From assembly GCF_011046735.1 (NCBI RefSeq), contig NZ_CP049258.1, positions 3,676,001 to 3,740,000 on the forward strand: a stretch of DNA of 64,000 nt. Reading direction: 5' to 3'. Origin of the DNA: Nordella sp. HKS 07. GTDB taxonomy: Bacteria; Pseudomonadota; Alphaproteobacteria; Rhizobiales; Aestuariivirgaceae. Shown piece after piece: positions 18,241 to 26,979 of the stretch. A program made the translations under genes and the position numbers. Below the pieces are notes generated by a model that was given only the letters and a program-made list of their open reading frames with translations, made no database searches and had not been told where the DNA came from. Within the stretch, counting starts at the first letter, position 1. Every line of letters begins with the position of its first letter.

Positions 18241-19215
18241 ATGAGTATCAGGACGAAGAGTTTTGTGCTTGCCCTTGGACTTTCGGCCTCTTGGGCCTCC
18301 GGTTCGGCGCTTGCCGCGGGAGAGAAAATCGAGTTCGTCGCCGGTATCGTCGGCATTCCCTTCTACACCTCGATGGAATGCGGCGCCCGCGACGCCGCCA
18401 AGGAGCTCGGTGTCGAGCTGAACTGGGCCGGTCCGCCGCAATGGGATCTGGCCTTGCAGATGCCGATCCTGCAAGCTTCGATCGAACGCGGCCCGAACGG
18501 TCTCGTCCTCGCGCCGACCGATCCCAATGCGTTGGTCGGCATTGTCGAGGATCTGGTGAACAACAAGAAGATTCCGGTCGTGACCGTTGACGGCAACCTG
18601 TCGAAGCCGGTCGACCTGCAGAATATCCGCACCGACAACGTCTCCGCCGGGGGCCTCGCGGCCGAAGCCATGGCGCAGTCGATCGGCGGCGCGGGCACCG
18701 TTCTCGTCGTCGGTCTCGATCCGGGCGTCGCCGCCAACCAGGAACGCGTCGACGGCTTCACCAAGGTGCTCAAGGAGAAATATCCGAACATCAAGGTGCT
18801 GCCGACCGAATATCCGGGAACCGATCAGAACAAGGCTGCCGAGATCGTCTCGGCGGCGCTGCAGGCCAATCCGGACCTCAAGGGCATCTACACGACGCAT
18901 TCCAACGCCGCTGTCGGCACTTCGTCGGCCGTTATTGGCGCCGGCCAGCAGGGCAAGGTGAAGATCATCGCCTACGATGCCGATCCCGGACAGGTGCGCG
19001 ACCTCAAGGCCGGCGTATACGACGCGCTGGTTGTCCAGTCGCCCTATCTCGAGGGCTACAATTCGGTGACACTCGTGACCAAGATCCTTCGTGGCGAGGT
19101 CGATCCGACCAAGCTGGAGGATGTCGCGCATCCGCCGATGGTTGTCGCCACGCGCGAGAATGTCGACACGCCGGAGGTCAAGAAGAACCTCTATGTCGAC
19201 GCCTGCTCGAAGTAG
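18241..19215 (+). CDS. Sugar ABC importer, periplasmic substrate-binding protein
   Basis: The product has 324 residues with a Sec signal peptide (MSIRTKSFVLALGLSASWA, cleavage near ALAAG). The mature part is a type I periplasmic binding protein (Peripla_BP_4): FVAGIVGIPFYTSMECGARD, then APTDPNAL, TVDGNL, and GIYTTHSNAAVGTSSA. It captures the substrate for the importer encoded just upstream (80-bp gap). The family binds monosaccharides such as ribose or xylose, or polyols. The exact ligand is unknown, but nearby genes argue for a sugar, sugar acid or amino sugar. Confidence 0.92.
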   Translation: MSIRTKSFVLALGLSASWASGSALAAGEKIEFVAGIVGIPFYTSMECGARDAAKELGVELNWAGPPQWDLALQMPILQASIERGPNGLVLAPTDPNALVGIVEDLVNNKKIPVVTVDGNLSKPVDLQNIRTDNVSAGGLAAEAMAQSIGGAGTVLVVGLDPGVAANQERVDGFTKVLKEKYPNIKVLPTEYPGTDQNKAAEIVSAALQANPDLKGIYTTHSNAAVGTSSAVIGAGQQGKVKIIAYDADPGQVRDLKAGVYDALVVQSPYLEGYNSVTLVTKILRGEVDPTKLEDVAHPPMVVATRENVDTPEVKKNLYVDACSK

Positions 19216-19278
19216 AGCCTGATCCGGAAAAGTGCGAGGCGGTTTTCCGGAAAGATCATGCGCAAACTAAAAAGATAG
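19216..19278 (+). repeat. Dispersed intergenic repeat, copy A
   Basis: Starts directly after the binding-protein stop. It shares the core AAGATCATGCGCAAAC, AAAAGATAG with a preceding CCGGAAAAGTGCGAGGCGG segment. It matches, with gaps, copies at 35423, 48381 and 56872, and resembles the short mosaic repeats scattered through rhizobial genomes. It lies just before a terminator-like hairpin. Confidence 0.6.
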
Positions 19279-19282
19279 GTGA

Positions 19283-19320
19283 CGGCGGGGTCGGAGATGT
19301 GGCCCCGCCGGTCTTTCTCA
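19283..19320 (+). terminator. Candidate intrinsic terminator or attenuator after the sugar importer
   Basis: CGGCGGGG (19283-19290) pairs with CCCCGCCG (19303-19310) around a 12-base loop, and one further T-G pair extends the stem. GTCTTTCT follows at once. The stem is very GC rich, but the T tract is interrupted, so partial read-through into the SDR at 19334 is likely. Confidence 0.5.
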
Positions 19321-19333
19321 ATGAGGTCCTTTT

Positions 19334-20128
19334 ATGCCTGATCAGAAGGAACGCGTCGCGATTGTTACCGGTGCCGGGACCGGCATCGGCCAGGCCATAG
19401 CCGTGGCGCTTGCCGAGGCAGGCCATCGCGTCGTTGCGGTCGGCCGCCGCACCGAGCCCTTGCAGGACAGCGTGGCGCGCGCGAAGGAGCCGGGCCGGAT
19501 CGTTGCCATGGCCGGCGACATCACCAGCGCTGCCGACCGCGGCCGCGTGGTTGCCAATACCGTCCGGCAGTTCGGCCGCGTCGATATCCTCGTCAATAAT
19601 GCCGGCGTCTCGTCCATCGCGCCGCTGCTCTCCTCGACCGAGGAGGAATGGCGCCGTGTGATGGCGACGAATGTCGACGCCGCCTTCTTCATGGCGCAGG
19701 CCGTTCTGCCTCATATGCGTGATCGCCTGTGGGGCCGCATCGTCAATATCGGGTCGGTGTTTGGTGTGCTTGCGCTGAACCCGGAGCTCTATGACGTCTT
19801 TACTGAAGATCCGGAGTTCGGTCCGAAGCGGCAGCCCGCCTACCACACCTCCAAGGGCGCGATGCTCAATCTGACCCGCGATCTCGCCGCGGCCGTGGCC
19901 AAGTGGAAAGTGACGGTCAATACCGTCAGTCCCGGCATGATCATCACCGACCAGTCGCGTGATCTCCTGTCCGACGACGTCAAGCGCAAGCTCTGCGGCA
20001 TGACGCCGGTCGGCCGCTTCGGCGAGCCGATGGAGATCGCCTACGCCGTTCGCTTTCTCGCTTCGGACGAAGCCGCCTTCATCACCGGCGAGGAACTGCG
20101 CGTCGATGGCGGCTGGACGATCTGGTAG
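19334..20128 (+). CDS. SDR-family oxidoreductase (second of the island)
   Basis: This 264-residue classical SDR has TGAGTGIGQAIAVAL near residue 13, NNAGVSS near residue 93, a catalytic serine in NIGSVFGV, and YHTSKGAML as YxxxK. A 15-residue insertion between the serine and tyrosine (YDVFTEDPEFGPKRQ) is unusual for the family and may shape the pocket. The C-terminus is EELRVDGGWTIW. It lies 118 bp after the importer, beyond a hairpin, and most likely acts on the imported substrate. It ends 4 bp before the convergent L,D-transpeptidase gene. Confidence 0.88.
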   Translation: MPDQKERVAIVTGAGTGIGQAIAVALAEAGHRVVAVGRRTEPLQDSVARAKEPGRIVAMAGDITSAADRGRVVANTVRQFGRVDILVNNAGVSSIAPLLSSTEEEWRRVMATNVDAAFFMAQAVLPHMRDRLWGRIVNIGSVFGVLALNPELYDVFTEDPEFGPKRQPAYHTSKGAMLNLTRDLAAAVAKWKVTVNTVSPGMIITDQSRDLLSDDVKRKLCGMTPVGRFGEPMEIAYAVRFLASDEAAFITGEELRVDGGWTIW

Positions 20129-20132
20129 CGGC

Positions 20133-20840
20133 CTATCTCACGATCACCTTGGCGCCGGGGGACACTTTGTCATAGAGGGCGATGACGTCCTCGTTGAACA
20201 TGCGGATGCAGCCGGACGATGCCTCGGTGCCGATGGTCCAGGGCTCGGAAGTGCCGTGAATGCGATAATATGTGTCGCGGCCATCTTTGTAGAGATAGAG
20301 CGCGCGGGCGCCGAGCGGATTTTGGGCTCCCGGCGCGATGCGATCCGGCAGGCCCGGTGTCGTCTGCTTCATGTCGTCGGTCGGGTACCAGGGGGGCCAC
20401 TTGGCCATGCGCCCGACGGTGGCCGTGCCTTTCCAGCCATAGCCGCTTTTGCCGACCGCGATGCCATAGCGCATGGCGCTGTCCTTGCTCTCAACCAGAT
20501 AAAGGTGCTTTGCCGATGTATCGACGACGATGGTGCCGGCAGCCGCGCCCGTTGTGTTGGGCACATGTGCCGGTCGCATCGATGGGTCGAAGCGGTCGCG
20601 GTTGACGAGGCGGACGGGAAAGGGTTCGCTTGCGTAGGTGGAAGCCGGCGCGGCCTGGTAAGGCAGCGCGGCCTGACAGCCGGAAAGGACCACCAGAGGC
20701 AACGCCACCAAGCATAGACGGCACCAAGCGCCGGCGATCTCGTATCTATCCGGAATCGCCGTTGGCTGTGATGGTTGGCGTCGTTGCCGTAATGCTCGAT
20801 CCTGATCCATCCGCTTCGAGAACGCCCCAAAGACCGGCAA
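20133..20840 (-). CDS. L,D-transpeptidase (YkuD) lipoprotein
   Basis: The product has up to 235 residues. A hydrophobic segment followed by the lipobox LSGC, near residues 52-55, indicates lipidation. The catalytic domain has DTSAKHLYLV at its beginning and the signature RIHGTSEPWTIG followed by ASSGCIRM, where cysteine is the nucleophile. L,D-transpeptidases make 3-3 cross-links in peptidoglycan or attach outer-membrane proteins to it. The protein would face the periplasm. The true start is uncertain: ATG at 20840 and at 20810 are both possible. It is unrelated to the neighbouring catabolic genes. Confidence 0.88.
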   Translation of the reverse strand: MPVFGAFSKRMDQDRALRQRRQPSQPTAIPDRYEIAGAWCRLCLVALPLVVLSGCQAALPYQAAPASTYASEPFPVRLVNRDRFDPSMRPAHVPNTTGAAAGTIVVDTSAKHLYLVESKDSAMRYGIAVGKSGYGWKGTATVGRMAKWPPWYPTDDMKQTTPGLPDRIAPGAQNPLGARALYLYKDGRDTYYRIHGTSEPWTIGTEASSGCIRMFNEDVIALYDKVSPGAKVIVR

Positions 20841-21091
20841 ATATTATGCCGCTGGTTATCGCTACGATGTTATCGCGCGCCGAGGCCCTGGGCTTCAGCC
20901 GCATGAGCTAGATGCGGGGCTTCGCTCATGACCTGCCTCGCGCGTATTAGGGAAAACTATCTTGCACCCGGACACGGCCAAATAAAAGTGAGCGCCGGTT
21001 ACGCGATATTCCGGTCCAAGCCACCGATATGGGCGATGGGGAAGGCGAGCGGGCTTACGCTCGCTCGTCCGGCACCCTCAACTCGCGGTCG
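20841..21091. other. Intergenic region with two hairpins
   Basis: No gene recognised. Perfect stems are GCGAGCG/CGCTCGC (21045-21051, 21058-21064), just beyond the end of the ureohydrolase operon and a possible terminator without U tract, and CATGAGC/GCTCATG (20902-20908, 20924-20930). Confidence 0.4.
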
Positions 21092-22174
21092 TCAGCGCGC
21101 CTTGTCCCAGTGGGTCTTCCGGCTCTGACCGCGACGGCGCACATGCGCTTCAGCCAGGAGGCAGACGGTCTCGAAGCCCAGCGCCGCGCCGATATTGGCG
21201 GAAATGCCATTGGGGTCATAGGGCGGACAAAGCTCGACGATGTCGGCGCCCACGATATTCATGCCGTGCATGCCGCGGATGATCTGCACGATCTCCCTGG
21301 TCGTGAAGCCGAAAGGCTCGGGCAGCTCCGTGCCTGGCAGGTAGGTCGCGTCGATGCCATCGGTATCGAGAGTGAAATAGAATGGTCCGTCGCCGATGAC
21401 GCGCCGGATCTCCGCGATGACGCCCTTGACGCCCATCTCATAGACCTCGTGCATGGGAATGAGGCGCATGCCGGCTTCACGCGAAAAGTCCCAATAGGGG
21501 CTGAGCGAGCCGCGCATGCCGATCTGGATCGTCCGCTCGGGGTCGACGGCCTCGTCCAGCACCGCATTGAGGAAGACGCTGCAGTCGTTCAGCCGGTTGC
21601 CCTGGAAGGTGCCGCGTGCCGTGTCGGCATGCGCATCGATCTGCACGAGGCCGATCGGCTCGCCTGAGGCAAGCCCCGACAGGATCGGATGCGTCATCGT
21701 ATGCACGCCCCCCACCGAATAGGGCGTGATGCCGCGCCGCCTGAATTCCGCGAAGGTGTTCCGGATCGTCTCGATGCAGGAATCGACGTCATGCGGGCTT
21801 TCGAAGCTGATATCGCCGACATCGGCCATGCTTAGAAGCTCGAAGGGGATGGTCCGCCATACGTCATGAACGGGGCCCCGCACCTTCGACCATTCGCGGA
21901 AGGATCGCGGTCCGAGCCTTGTGCCGCCGCGCACCGGGGCGCTCGCCTCGAAGGGAATGCCGATGCAGGCGAGATCCACCTCGTCGAGATTGCTGCGCCG
22001 GGGCGCATTGAAGAAGTTCATCTCGCCGGCATACACATCGGCGAATACCGGGGCATTCTCCGCCACCATGCGCTTAAGAAACGCATCAACCCTGGGATCG
22101 CTGCTCTGCAGGAATTCACCCTTGGCGAGAGCTTCCAGGCGTGCGCGTTTCTCTTTCGAAAATCCAGTCATCAA
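21092..22174 (-). CDS. Ureohydrolase (arginase/agmatinase family), subunit or enzyme A
   Basis: The product has 360 residues. All six metal ligands of the family can be placed: the histidine in GGVHT, near residue 158, D-A-H-A-D in LVQIDAHAD, and D-T-D in FYFTLDTDGIDATYLPG. The aspartate that normally precedes the first histidine (GGDHS) is replaced by valine, which is not a ligand change but is unusual. The family hydrolyses guanidino groups to urea and amine, or related C-N bonds, with manganese or nickel. It is the last gene of the operon, 9 bp after its paralogue. Two adjacent ureohydrolases recall heteromeric enzymes such as metformin hydrolase. Confidence 0.88.
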   Translation of the reverse strand: MMTGFSKEKRARLEALAKGEFLQSSDPRVDAFLKRMVAENAPVFADVYAGEMNFFNAPRRSNLDEVDLACIGIPFEASAPVRGGTRLGPRSFREWSKVRGPVHDVWRTIPFELLSMADVGDISFESPHDVDSCIETIRNTFAEFRRRGITPYSVGGVHTMTHPILSGLASGEPIGLVQIDAHADTARGTFQGNRLNDCSVFLNAVLDEAVDPERTIQIGMRGSLSPYWDFSREAGMRLIPMHEVYEMGVKGVIAEIRRVIGDGPFYFTLDTDGIDATYLPGTELPEPFGFTTREIVQIIRGMHGMNIVGADIVELCPPYDPNGISANIGAALGFETVCLLAEAHVRRRGQSRKTHWDKAR

Positions 22175-22183
22175 GTGCCCCGT

Positions 22184-23161
22184 TTACTTCTTGGCGTTTG
22201 CATTGCCGGCGAGCGCTTCGAGAATCAGGCGCACCGCCAGCCGGCTGGTGATACCGTCGTGATCCCAGGAAGGCGATACCTCGACCAGGTCGAATCCGGC
22301 GATCCCCATGCGCCCGAGCTCATAGGCCATGGTGAGCGCCTCGCGTGAGCTCATCCCGCCGGGCGTCGGCACGCCGGTTCCCGGCGCATAGGCTGCATCG
22401 ATGGCGTCGATATCGTAGGTGACATAGACGCCGTCGGCGCCCTTGCTGGCGACCGCGGCCGCCTTCTTGGCGATGGCCTTGGGTCCCTGCGACCAGATGT
22501 CCTCGATGGTGAAGAGGGTGATCCCTTGCTTTTTGATATAGGCGAGCTCCGACTTCGGGTTCATCCAGCCGCCCGTGCCGACGATGGCTATGCGTTTGGG
22601 ATCGAAGCCGGCATCGACGGCGCGGGTGATCGGGCAGCAATGGCTGAGTGTTTCGCCACCGACATCGAGCGCCGTGTCGAAATGAGTGTCGACCAGCACG
22701 AGGCCCGGCTTCTTGTAGACCTTCGCGAAGGCCCTGACACAGGCGATGGTGATCGAATGATCGCCGCCGACCGTCACCGGCATGGCGCCGCTTTTCAGGA
22801 TCTCGGATACCATGGCCTGGGCCCGATCCATGGTGGTGACGGCGGAGCCAGGCACCACCGGCACGTCGCCGCAATCGGCGAAGCGGTAGTGTTCATTGAG
22901 GTCCATGCCCGTAGAGGCATTGTAGAAGGAGAACTGATCGCTCGCCTCGCGGATGGCGCGCGGCCCGTAATTCGTGCCGGTGCGACTGATGCACATGGCA
23001 TCCCACGGGAAGCCGAGGAACGCCGCGCTGACCTTCGTCTCCATGAGTTTTTTCGCATCGGCCTGAATGGCCGGCAGGCGCATGAAGGTGCCGTGGGTTC
23101 CGGCATGCAGAAGTCCGGAGAATGCGTTTTCATTAAAGGTGGTCGTCATTGCGTTTCCCAT
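22184..23161 (-). CDS. Ureohydrolase (arginase/agmatinase family), subunit or enzyme B
   Basis: The product has 325 residues with the textbook motifs: VTVGGDHSITIA, LVDTHFDT (D-x-H-x-D), and VTYDIDAIDAAYAPGTG. All six metal ligands are conserved. The N-terminal part contains FLGFPWD and GPRAIREAS, as in guanidinobutyrase and agmatinase. It is clearly diverged from the neighbour A (different lengths, insertions and first motif), so this is not a recent duplication. The gap to the Rieske gene upstream is 3 bp. It probably works on the product of the Rieske oxygenase or as a partner of A. Confidence 0.9.
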   Translation of the reverse strand: MGNAMTTTFNENAFSGLLHAGTHGTFMRLPAIQADAKKLMETKVSAAFLGFPWDAMCISRTGTNYGPRAIREASDQFSFYNASTGMDLNEHYRFADCGDVPVVPGSAVTTMDRAQAMVSEILKSGAMPVTVGGDHSITIACVRAFAKVYKKPGLVLVDTHFDTALDVGGETLSHCCPITRAVDAGFDPKRIAIVGTGGWMNPKSELAYIKKQGITLFTIEDIWSQGPKAIAKKAAAVASKGADGVYVTYDIDAIDAAYAPGTGVPTPGGMSSREALTMAYELGRMGIAGFDLVEVSPSWDHDGITSRLAVRLILEALAGNANAKK

Positions 23162-23164
23162 TTC

Positions 23165-24316
23165 TCATCCCTCTGCTGACGTGTTGCGTGTATCCGCCTT
23201 CCGGCCAAGCATGCGATCGAGATACTGGCGGAATTCGTCGACATAGATTTCGAGCGTCGAATGGAGATAGCCCGGCTCTGCGGCGTTGAACTGGACGCCT
23301 TGCTGCACGGCGGCCACCACGCGTTTGTCTTCGACCGTCGCGATGTGGATCACCTCGCGGACTTTTTCGGCGAAGGCGTCGGGATCCTTCATCCCTTTCA
23401 TGGCCTTGGGCGTGAAGGACAGGCCCCAGCGGCCATTGGTGCGCTCGACCCCTTGCGGTTCGAGCGCCATCCACCAGACGAAATTGGCATCGATGGCGAT
23501 GAGCGCATTCGGATAGATGCCAATGACCAGAAGCCGGCGCCGTTCGTCTTCATTGAGCTCGTCATTGTGGACTTCCGGCAAGTCTTCGGGACGGTAGGGA
23601 TTGTAGTGGACCGAGAATTGCCGCTCGCCGCGAGGACCGAGCTCCGCCAGACTTGTCGGATTGGTCGGCCCGATCGACTGCTTGTGTGCATAGGTCACGT
23701 GGTAGCATTCGACGAAATTCTCATAGACCAGCTTCCAGTTGCCGCTCCAGATTTCTTCCCCGAAGATATAGCGGTCCTCGTAAGTCGAAAGATCGTAACG
23801 CGCGAGATGCTCGGCGAGAGGTGCGAGCTTGCTCGCCATCGAGGGGAGATCGTGCCGCAAGGCCACGAAGATGAAGCCGAGCCAGACTTCGCAGGCAAGC
23901 TCGCGCAGACCCATTTCCGACTTGCAGGCATCACCGAACCCTTGCGGGTTGGCGATCCCGATGAGTCTGCCGGTGATCTCATAGGTCCAGGCATGATAGG
24001 GACAGACGATCCGGCCAACCTTGCCAAGCCCTTCGAGAAGCTTGGCATAGCGGTGGAGACAGAAATTGGCGAAGGCCCGGATGGAGCCGTCCTTCTGCCG
24101 GATGCAGACGATGGGACGCTTGCCGATCGCCGCCGTTATGTAGTCGCCCGGGCCCGGGATGTTGTTCTGGCGGCCGACCATCACCCAGTCATTGTCGAAG
24201 ATGTAGGTCAGCTCCTGCTCGAAGATCCCAGACGCGATATATTCGTTCTGCCTGGCACCGCGCAGCGCGACCGGGGTTTCGCTCGGTTGCGGCTTCGACA
24301 TTTTCCCATCATCCAT
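23165..24316 (-). CDS. Rieske [2Fe-2S] ring-hydroxylating-type oxygenase, alpha subunit
   Basis: The ATG at 24316 was chosen because AGGAG lies 7 nt upstream. The in-frame ATG at 24331, overlapping the livM stop, lacks such a site. About 383 residues hold a Rieske domain with FCLHR and CPYHAWTYE as Cys-His/Cys-His ligands, and a catalytic domain with NFVECYHVTYAH, which supplies the two mononuclear iron histidines. The enzyme resembles those that oxidise quaternary amines or N-methyl groups (carnitine, choline and betaine oxygenases) as much as aromatic dioxygenases. No beta subunit or reductase gene is nearby, so electrons must come from elsewhere. Confidence 0.88.
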   Translation of the reverse strand: MDDGKMSKPQPSETPVALRGARQNEYIASGIFEQELTYIFDNDWVMVGRQNNIPGPGDYITAAIGKRPIVCIRQKDGSIRAFANFCLHRYAKLLEGLGKVGRIVCPYHAWTYEITGRLIGIANPQGFGDACKSEMGLRELACEVWLGFIFVALRHDLPSMASKLAPLAEHLARYDLSTYEDRYIFGEEIWSGNWKLVYENFVECYHVTYAHKQSIGPTNPTSLAELGPRGERQFSVHYNPYRPEDLPEVHNDELNEDERRRLLVIGIYPNALIAIDANFVWWMALEPQGVERTNGRWGLSFTPKAMKGMKDPDAFAEKVREVIHIATVEDKRVVAAVQQGVQFNAAEPGYLHSTLEIYVDEFRQYLDRMLGRKADTRNTSAEG

Positions 24317-24327
24317 GGCCAAACTCC

Positions 24328-25356
24328 TCATTCTTTCGGCTTGGTTCGTGCTTTGCGTTGACCTATCAGCCGCATCACCCGTTCCGAGAGCGAGGCGAGG
24401 CCCTGCGGCAGCAGAAGCAGTGTCAGTACGACGAGAATACCGAGGATCAGCAGCCGGTAGGTTCCGGCGTCGCGCAGCAACTCGTTGAGTATGGTGACGA
24501 CGAAGGCACCGAGCACGGCGCCGGGGAAGCGGCCGATTCCGCCAATGGCCAGCATTACGATCGCCAGTAGGATGAATTCATTCCCCAGGATCTTCGGCGT
24601 GACGACGGAGGTGTAATGCGCATAAAGGGCGCCGGCGAAGCCGGTCACCAGCGCCGATAGAACGAAGGCGAGCAGCTTGTACTTGAATTCGTTGATCCCG
24701 AGGGAACGCGCGAAATTTGCCGAGTCGCGCAAGGCGACGAAGGCGCGCCCGGTGCGGCTGCGCAGCACGACAAAGTATATGACATAGACCGAGATCGCCG
24801 CGGCGGTGAGGGCGAGATAATACCAGCCGAGTTTGTTCATCGGTCCGAATGTGAAACCGAGCAGCTTGATCGGCGGGACGCCCATGAGGCCCATGGTCCC
24901 GCCGGTGCCAAAACCTTTCGCCAGCTGGATCAAAGGTGGCATGGCAAGATGGATCGAGAAGGTGAAGAGCGCCACATATTCACCCTGGAGCCTCAGACAG
25001 GGAAGCGCGATCAGAAGCCCCAGAAGCGTCGTGATGGCGATGGCTGCCGCGATGGCGGCGATAGGCGGCACGCCCAGTTTGAGCGTGAGCATCGCGGTCG
25101 CATAGGCACCGGTGGCGAACAGCGCGATCTGCGCATAATTGAAGATGCCGGCATAACCGAGCGTCAGGTCCCAGGCAGCGGCGACCATGCACCACAGGAA
25201 GCACAGGATCAGGACATGCTGGATATAGCTATCGGTGATCAGCGTGCCGACCAGAGCGAGCATGGCCACCACGGCCCAGTAGGCGGGCGCGCTGCTGCTG
25301 GCGAGCAGCCGCCTGGTGCCGCTCCGGGTAGTCATCGTGGCGTCGCTCTGCGTCAT
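24328..25356 (-). CDS. livM: Branched-chain-type ABC importer, permease LivM
   Basis: About 342 residues start at ATG 25356, which overlaps the LivH stop (ATGA). The open frame extends far upstream but only as an overlap of livH. The protein has about ten helices, LCFLWCMVAAAWDLTLGYAG near the start and the coupling loop ALRDSANFARSLGINEFKYK typical of LivM. The C-terminus is basic. It forms the inner-membrane channel with LivH. The gene is directly coupled to the following Rieske gene (overlap or 11 bp, depending on start), which ties transport to catabolism. Confidence 0.92.
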   Translation of the reverse strand: MTQSDATMTTRSGTRRLLASSSAPAYWAVVAMLALVGTLITDSYIQHVLILCFLWCMVAAAWDLTLGYAGIFNYAQIALFATGAYATAMLTLKLGVPPIAAIAAAIAITTLLGLLIALPCLRLQGEYVALFTFSIHLAMPPLIQLAKGFGTGGTMGLMGVPPIKLLGFTFGPMNKLGWYYLALTAAAISVYVIYFVVLRSRTGRAFVALRDSANFARSLGINEFKYKLLAFVLSALVTGFAGALYAHYTSVVTPKILGNEFILLAIVMLAIGGIGRFPGAVLGAFVVTILNELLRDAGTYRLLILGILVVLTLLLLPQGLASLSERVMRLIGQRKARTKPKE

Positions 25357-26237
25357 CCCGCCGCCTCGCTCTGGCCTTTGCCCAGAAGCCCGTGCGGGCG
25401 GATCATCAGCACAAGAAGCAGTGTCACCACCCAGACCGGCATGGTCCAGTTGGCGCCGAGCCTGTAGACGACTATCGCTTCGACCAGTCCGAGGAAGAAG
25501 GCGGCGGCGATGGCGCCGCGTGTGCTGCCGAGGCCGCCCAGCACCACGATCACGAAGGCCTTGAGGAACGGCTCCCAGCCGCCCTGGGGCGAAATCAGGA
25601 AAATGGGCGAAAGCAGCAGGCCGGCCAGGCCCGTCAGGACGACCGATAGACCAAAGGTAAAGGCGAAGATCCGGTTCACGTCTATGCCGACCTGCCGGGC
25701 GCCCTGGATATCCTGCGCCACGGCGCGCACCGCCCAGCCGAAGCGGGTGCGATTGAGGAACAGCTCGAGCAGCGCCACGATCGCCAGCGCGATGACGAGC
25801 ACCGCCACCCGGTAGGCGGAGACAGTGATGCCGAAGATCGAGACGGTGCCATCGATAAAGGCGGGCATCGGCTTGGCCACCGCGCCGAACAGAATGAGAT
25901 TGGCATTGTCGAGCACGAAGGCGAGGCCGAGCGTCACCATCATGGCGGTCACCCGCCAGTTCTTGCCGCCCCTGATCGGCCTGAGCATCAGGACTTCGAT
26001 GGCGACGCCGATGCCGAACAGGATCGGGATGAGCACGATGACCGCGAGCCATAAGGGCAGGCCGAGATAGCCGACGGTCAGCACCCAGGAAATATAGGCG
26101 CCGGTCGTGTAGAGTGCGCCATAGGCGAAATTGAGCGTGCGGCCCGTGCCATAGACCAGCGACAGGCCCACCGCGATGATGCTGTAGACCGCCGCCTGGG
26201 TTATGCCGCCGAAGATCACTTCGAAAAACTGTGCCAC
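25353..26237 (-). CDS. livH: Branched-chain-type ABC importer, permease LivH
   Basis: The product has 294 residues with about eight helices. YSIIAVGLSLVYGTGRTLNFAYGALYTTGAY at the N-terminus and RAVAQDIQGARQVGIDVN in the cytoplasmic coupling loop are characteristic of LivH. GLGSTRGAIAAAFFLGLVEA closes the protein. It pairs with LivM to make the channel. It lies 10 bp after livF and overlaps livM by 4 bp. Substrates of this transporter family include branched-chain amino acids but also urea, amides and many aromatic compounds, so the name does not fix the substrate. Confidence 0.92.
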   Translation of the reverse strand: MAQFFEVIFGGITQAAVYSIIAVGLSLVYGTGRTLNFAYGALYTTGAYISWVLTVGYLGLPLWLAVIVLIPILFGIGVAIEVLMLRPIRGGKNWRVTAMMVTLGLAFVLDNANLILFGAVAKPMPAFIDGTVSIFGITVSAYRVAVLVIALAIVALLELFLNRTRFGWAVRAVAQDIQGARQVGIDVNRIFAFTFGLSVVLTGLAGLLLSPIFLISPQGGWEPFLKAFVIVVLGGLGSTRGAIAAAFFLGLVEAIVVYRLGANWTMPVWVVTLLLVLMIRPHGLLGKGQSEAAG

Positions 26238-26247
26238 CCGCGATCCC

Positions 26248-26979
26248 TCAGATATCCGGCGGCGCGAGACGGCTTTGCCCGCTGCCGGAGGCGCTTTGCT
26301 GGAAACTCGCGGTCTGGAAGACCGTGCGCGCCTCGCCGCCCGAGACGACGCCTTCCTCGAGCCGGTAGACCCTGTCGACGATGCTGTCGATGAGGCCCAG
26401 GCTCTGCTCGACCAACAGGATCGTCATGCCGCCGCGTTTGAGTTCGGCGATCGTCTCCAGCATGCTGTCCACGAGCTTGGGCGCGAGCCCGAGCGAGGGC
26501 TCGTCGATGGCGAGCAGGGCGGGGGCCGACATGAGGCCGCGCCCCAGCGCCAGCATCTGCGCCTCGCCGCCGCTCAAGGTGCGCGCCAGTTGTTCCTGCC
26601 GTTCGGCGAGCCGGGGATAGAGATCGAACACGCGATCGAGCGATGCCTGCTCGTGGCTGCGCCCGCGCTCCAGGAACGCGCCGAGCAGCAGATTTTCCCT
26701 GACCGTCATGTCCGGGAACAGCCGGCGGTCCTCGGCCACATAAACGAGCCCGCGTGCGACAAGCGCTGACACGCTGTTGGACCTGATGCTTTCGCCCGCA
26801 TAGACAATGTCGCCACCGGCGACCGGCACCAGACCGCACACCGCTTTGAGCAGTGTGCTTTTGCCATGGCCATTGGCGCCGACGACGCCGACGAGTTCGC
26901 CCGCGCCAACGTCGAGTGAAGCGCCGTGCAGAATATGCAGGTCGTCATAAAAGACGTCTATATTCCGCACGCTAAGCAA
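26248..26979 (-). CDS. livF: Branched-chain-type ABC importer, ATPase LivF
   Basis: The start at TTG 26979 gives LLSVRNIDVFYDDLHIL, the normal LivF N-terminus, and overlaps the livG stop by 8 bp. The frame upstream is open but overlaps livG. About 243 residues carry Walker A GANGHGKST, LSGGEAQMLALGRGL as signature and ALLAIDEPSLGLAP as Walker B, with ILLVEQ for the switch region. The histidine in the Walker A loop (GHGKST) is a small deviation from GAGKST. It drives the importer together with LivG. Confidence 0.9.
   Translation of the reverse strand: MLSVRNIDVFYDDLHILHGASLDVGAGELVGVVGANGHGKSTLLKAVCGLVPVAGGDIVYAGESIRSNSVSALVARGLVYVAEDRRLFPDMTVRENLLLGAFLERGRSHEQASLDRVFDLYPRLAERQEQLARTLSGGEAQMLALGRGLMSAPALLAIDEPSLGLAPKLVDSMLETIAELKRGGMTILLVEQSLGLIDSIVDRVYRLEEGVVSGGEARTVFQTASFQQSASGSGQSRLAPPDI

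Noticed and set aside
24328-26052. A 574-codon minus-strand frame suggesting a fused permease
   Set aside because: Only the part from 25356 leftwards is LivM. The upstream part is an out-of-frame read of livH, and the ATGA overlap marks two separate genes.
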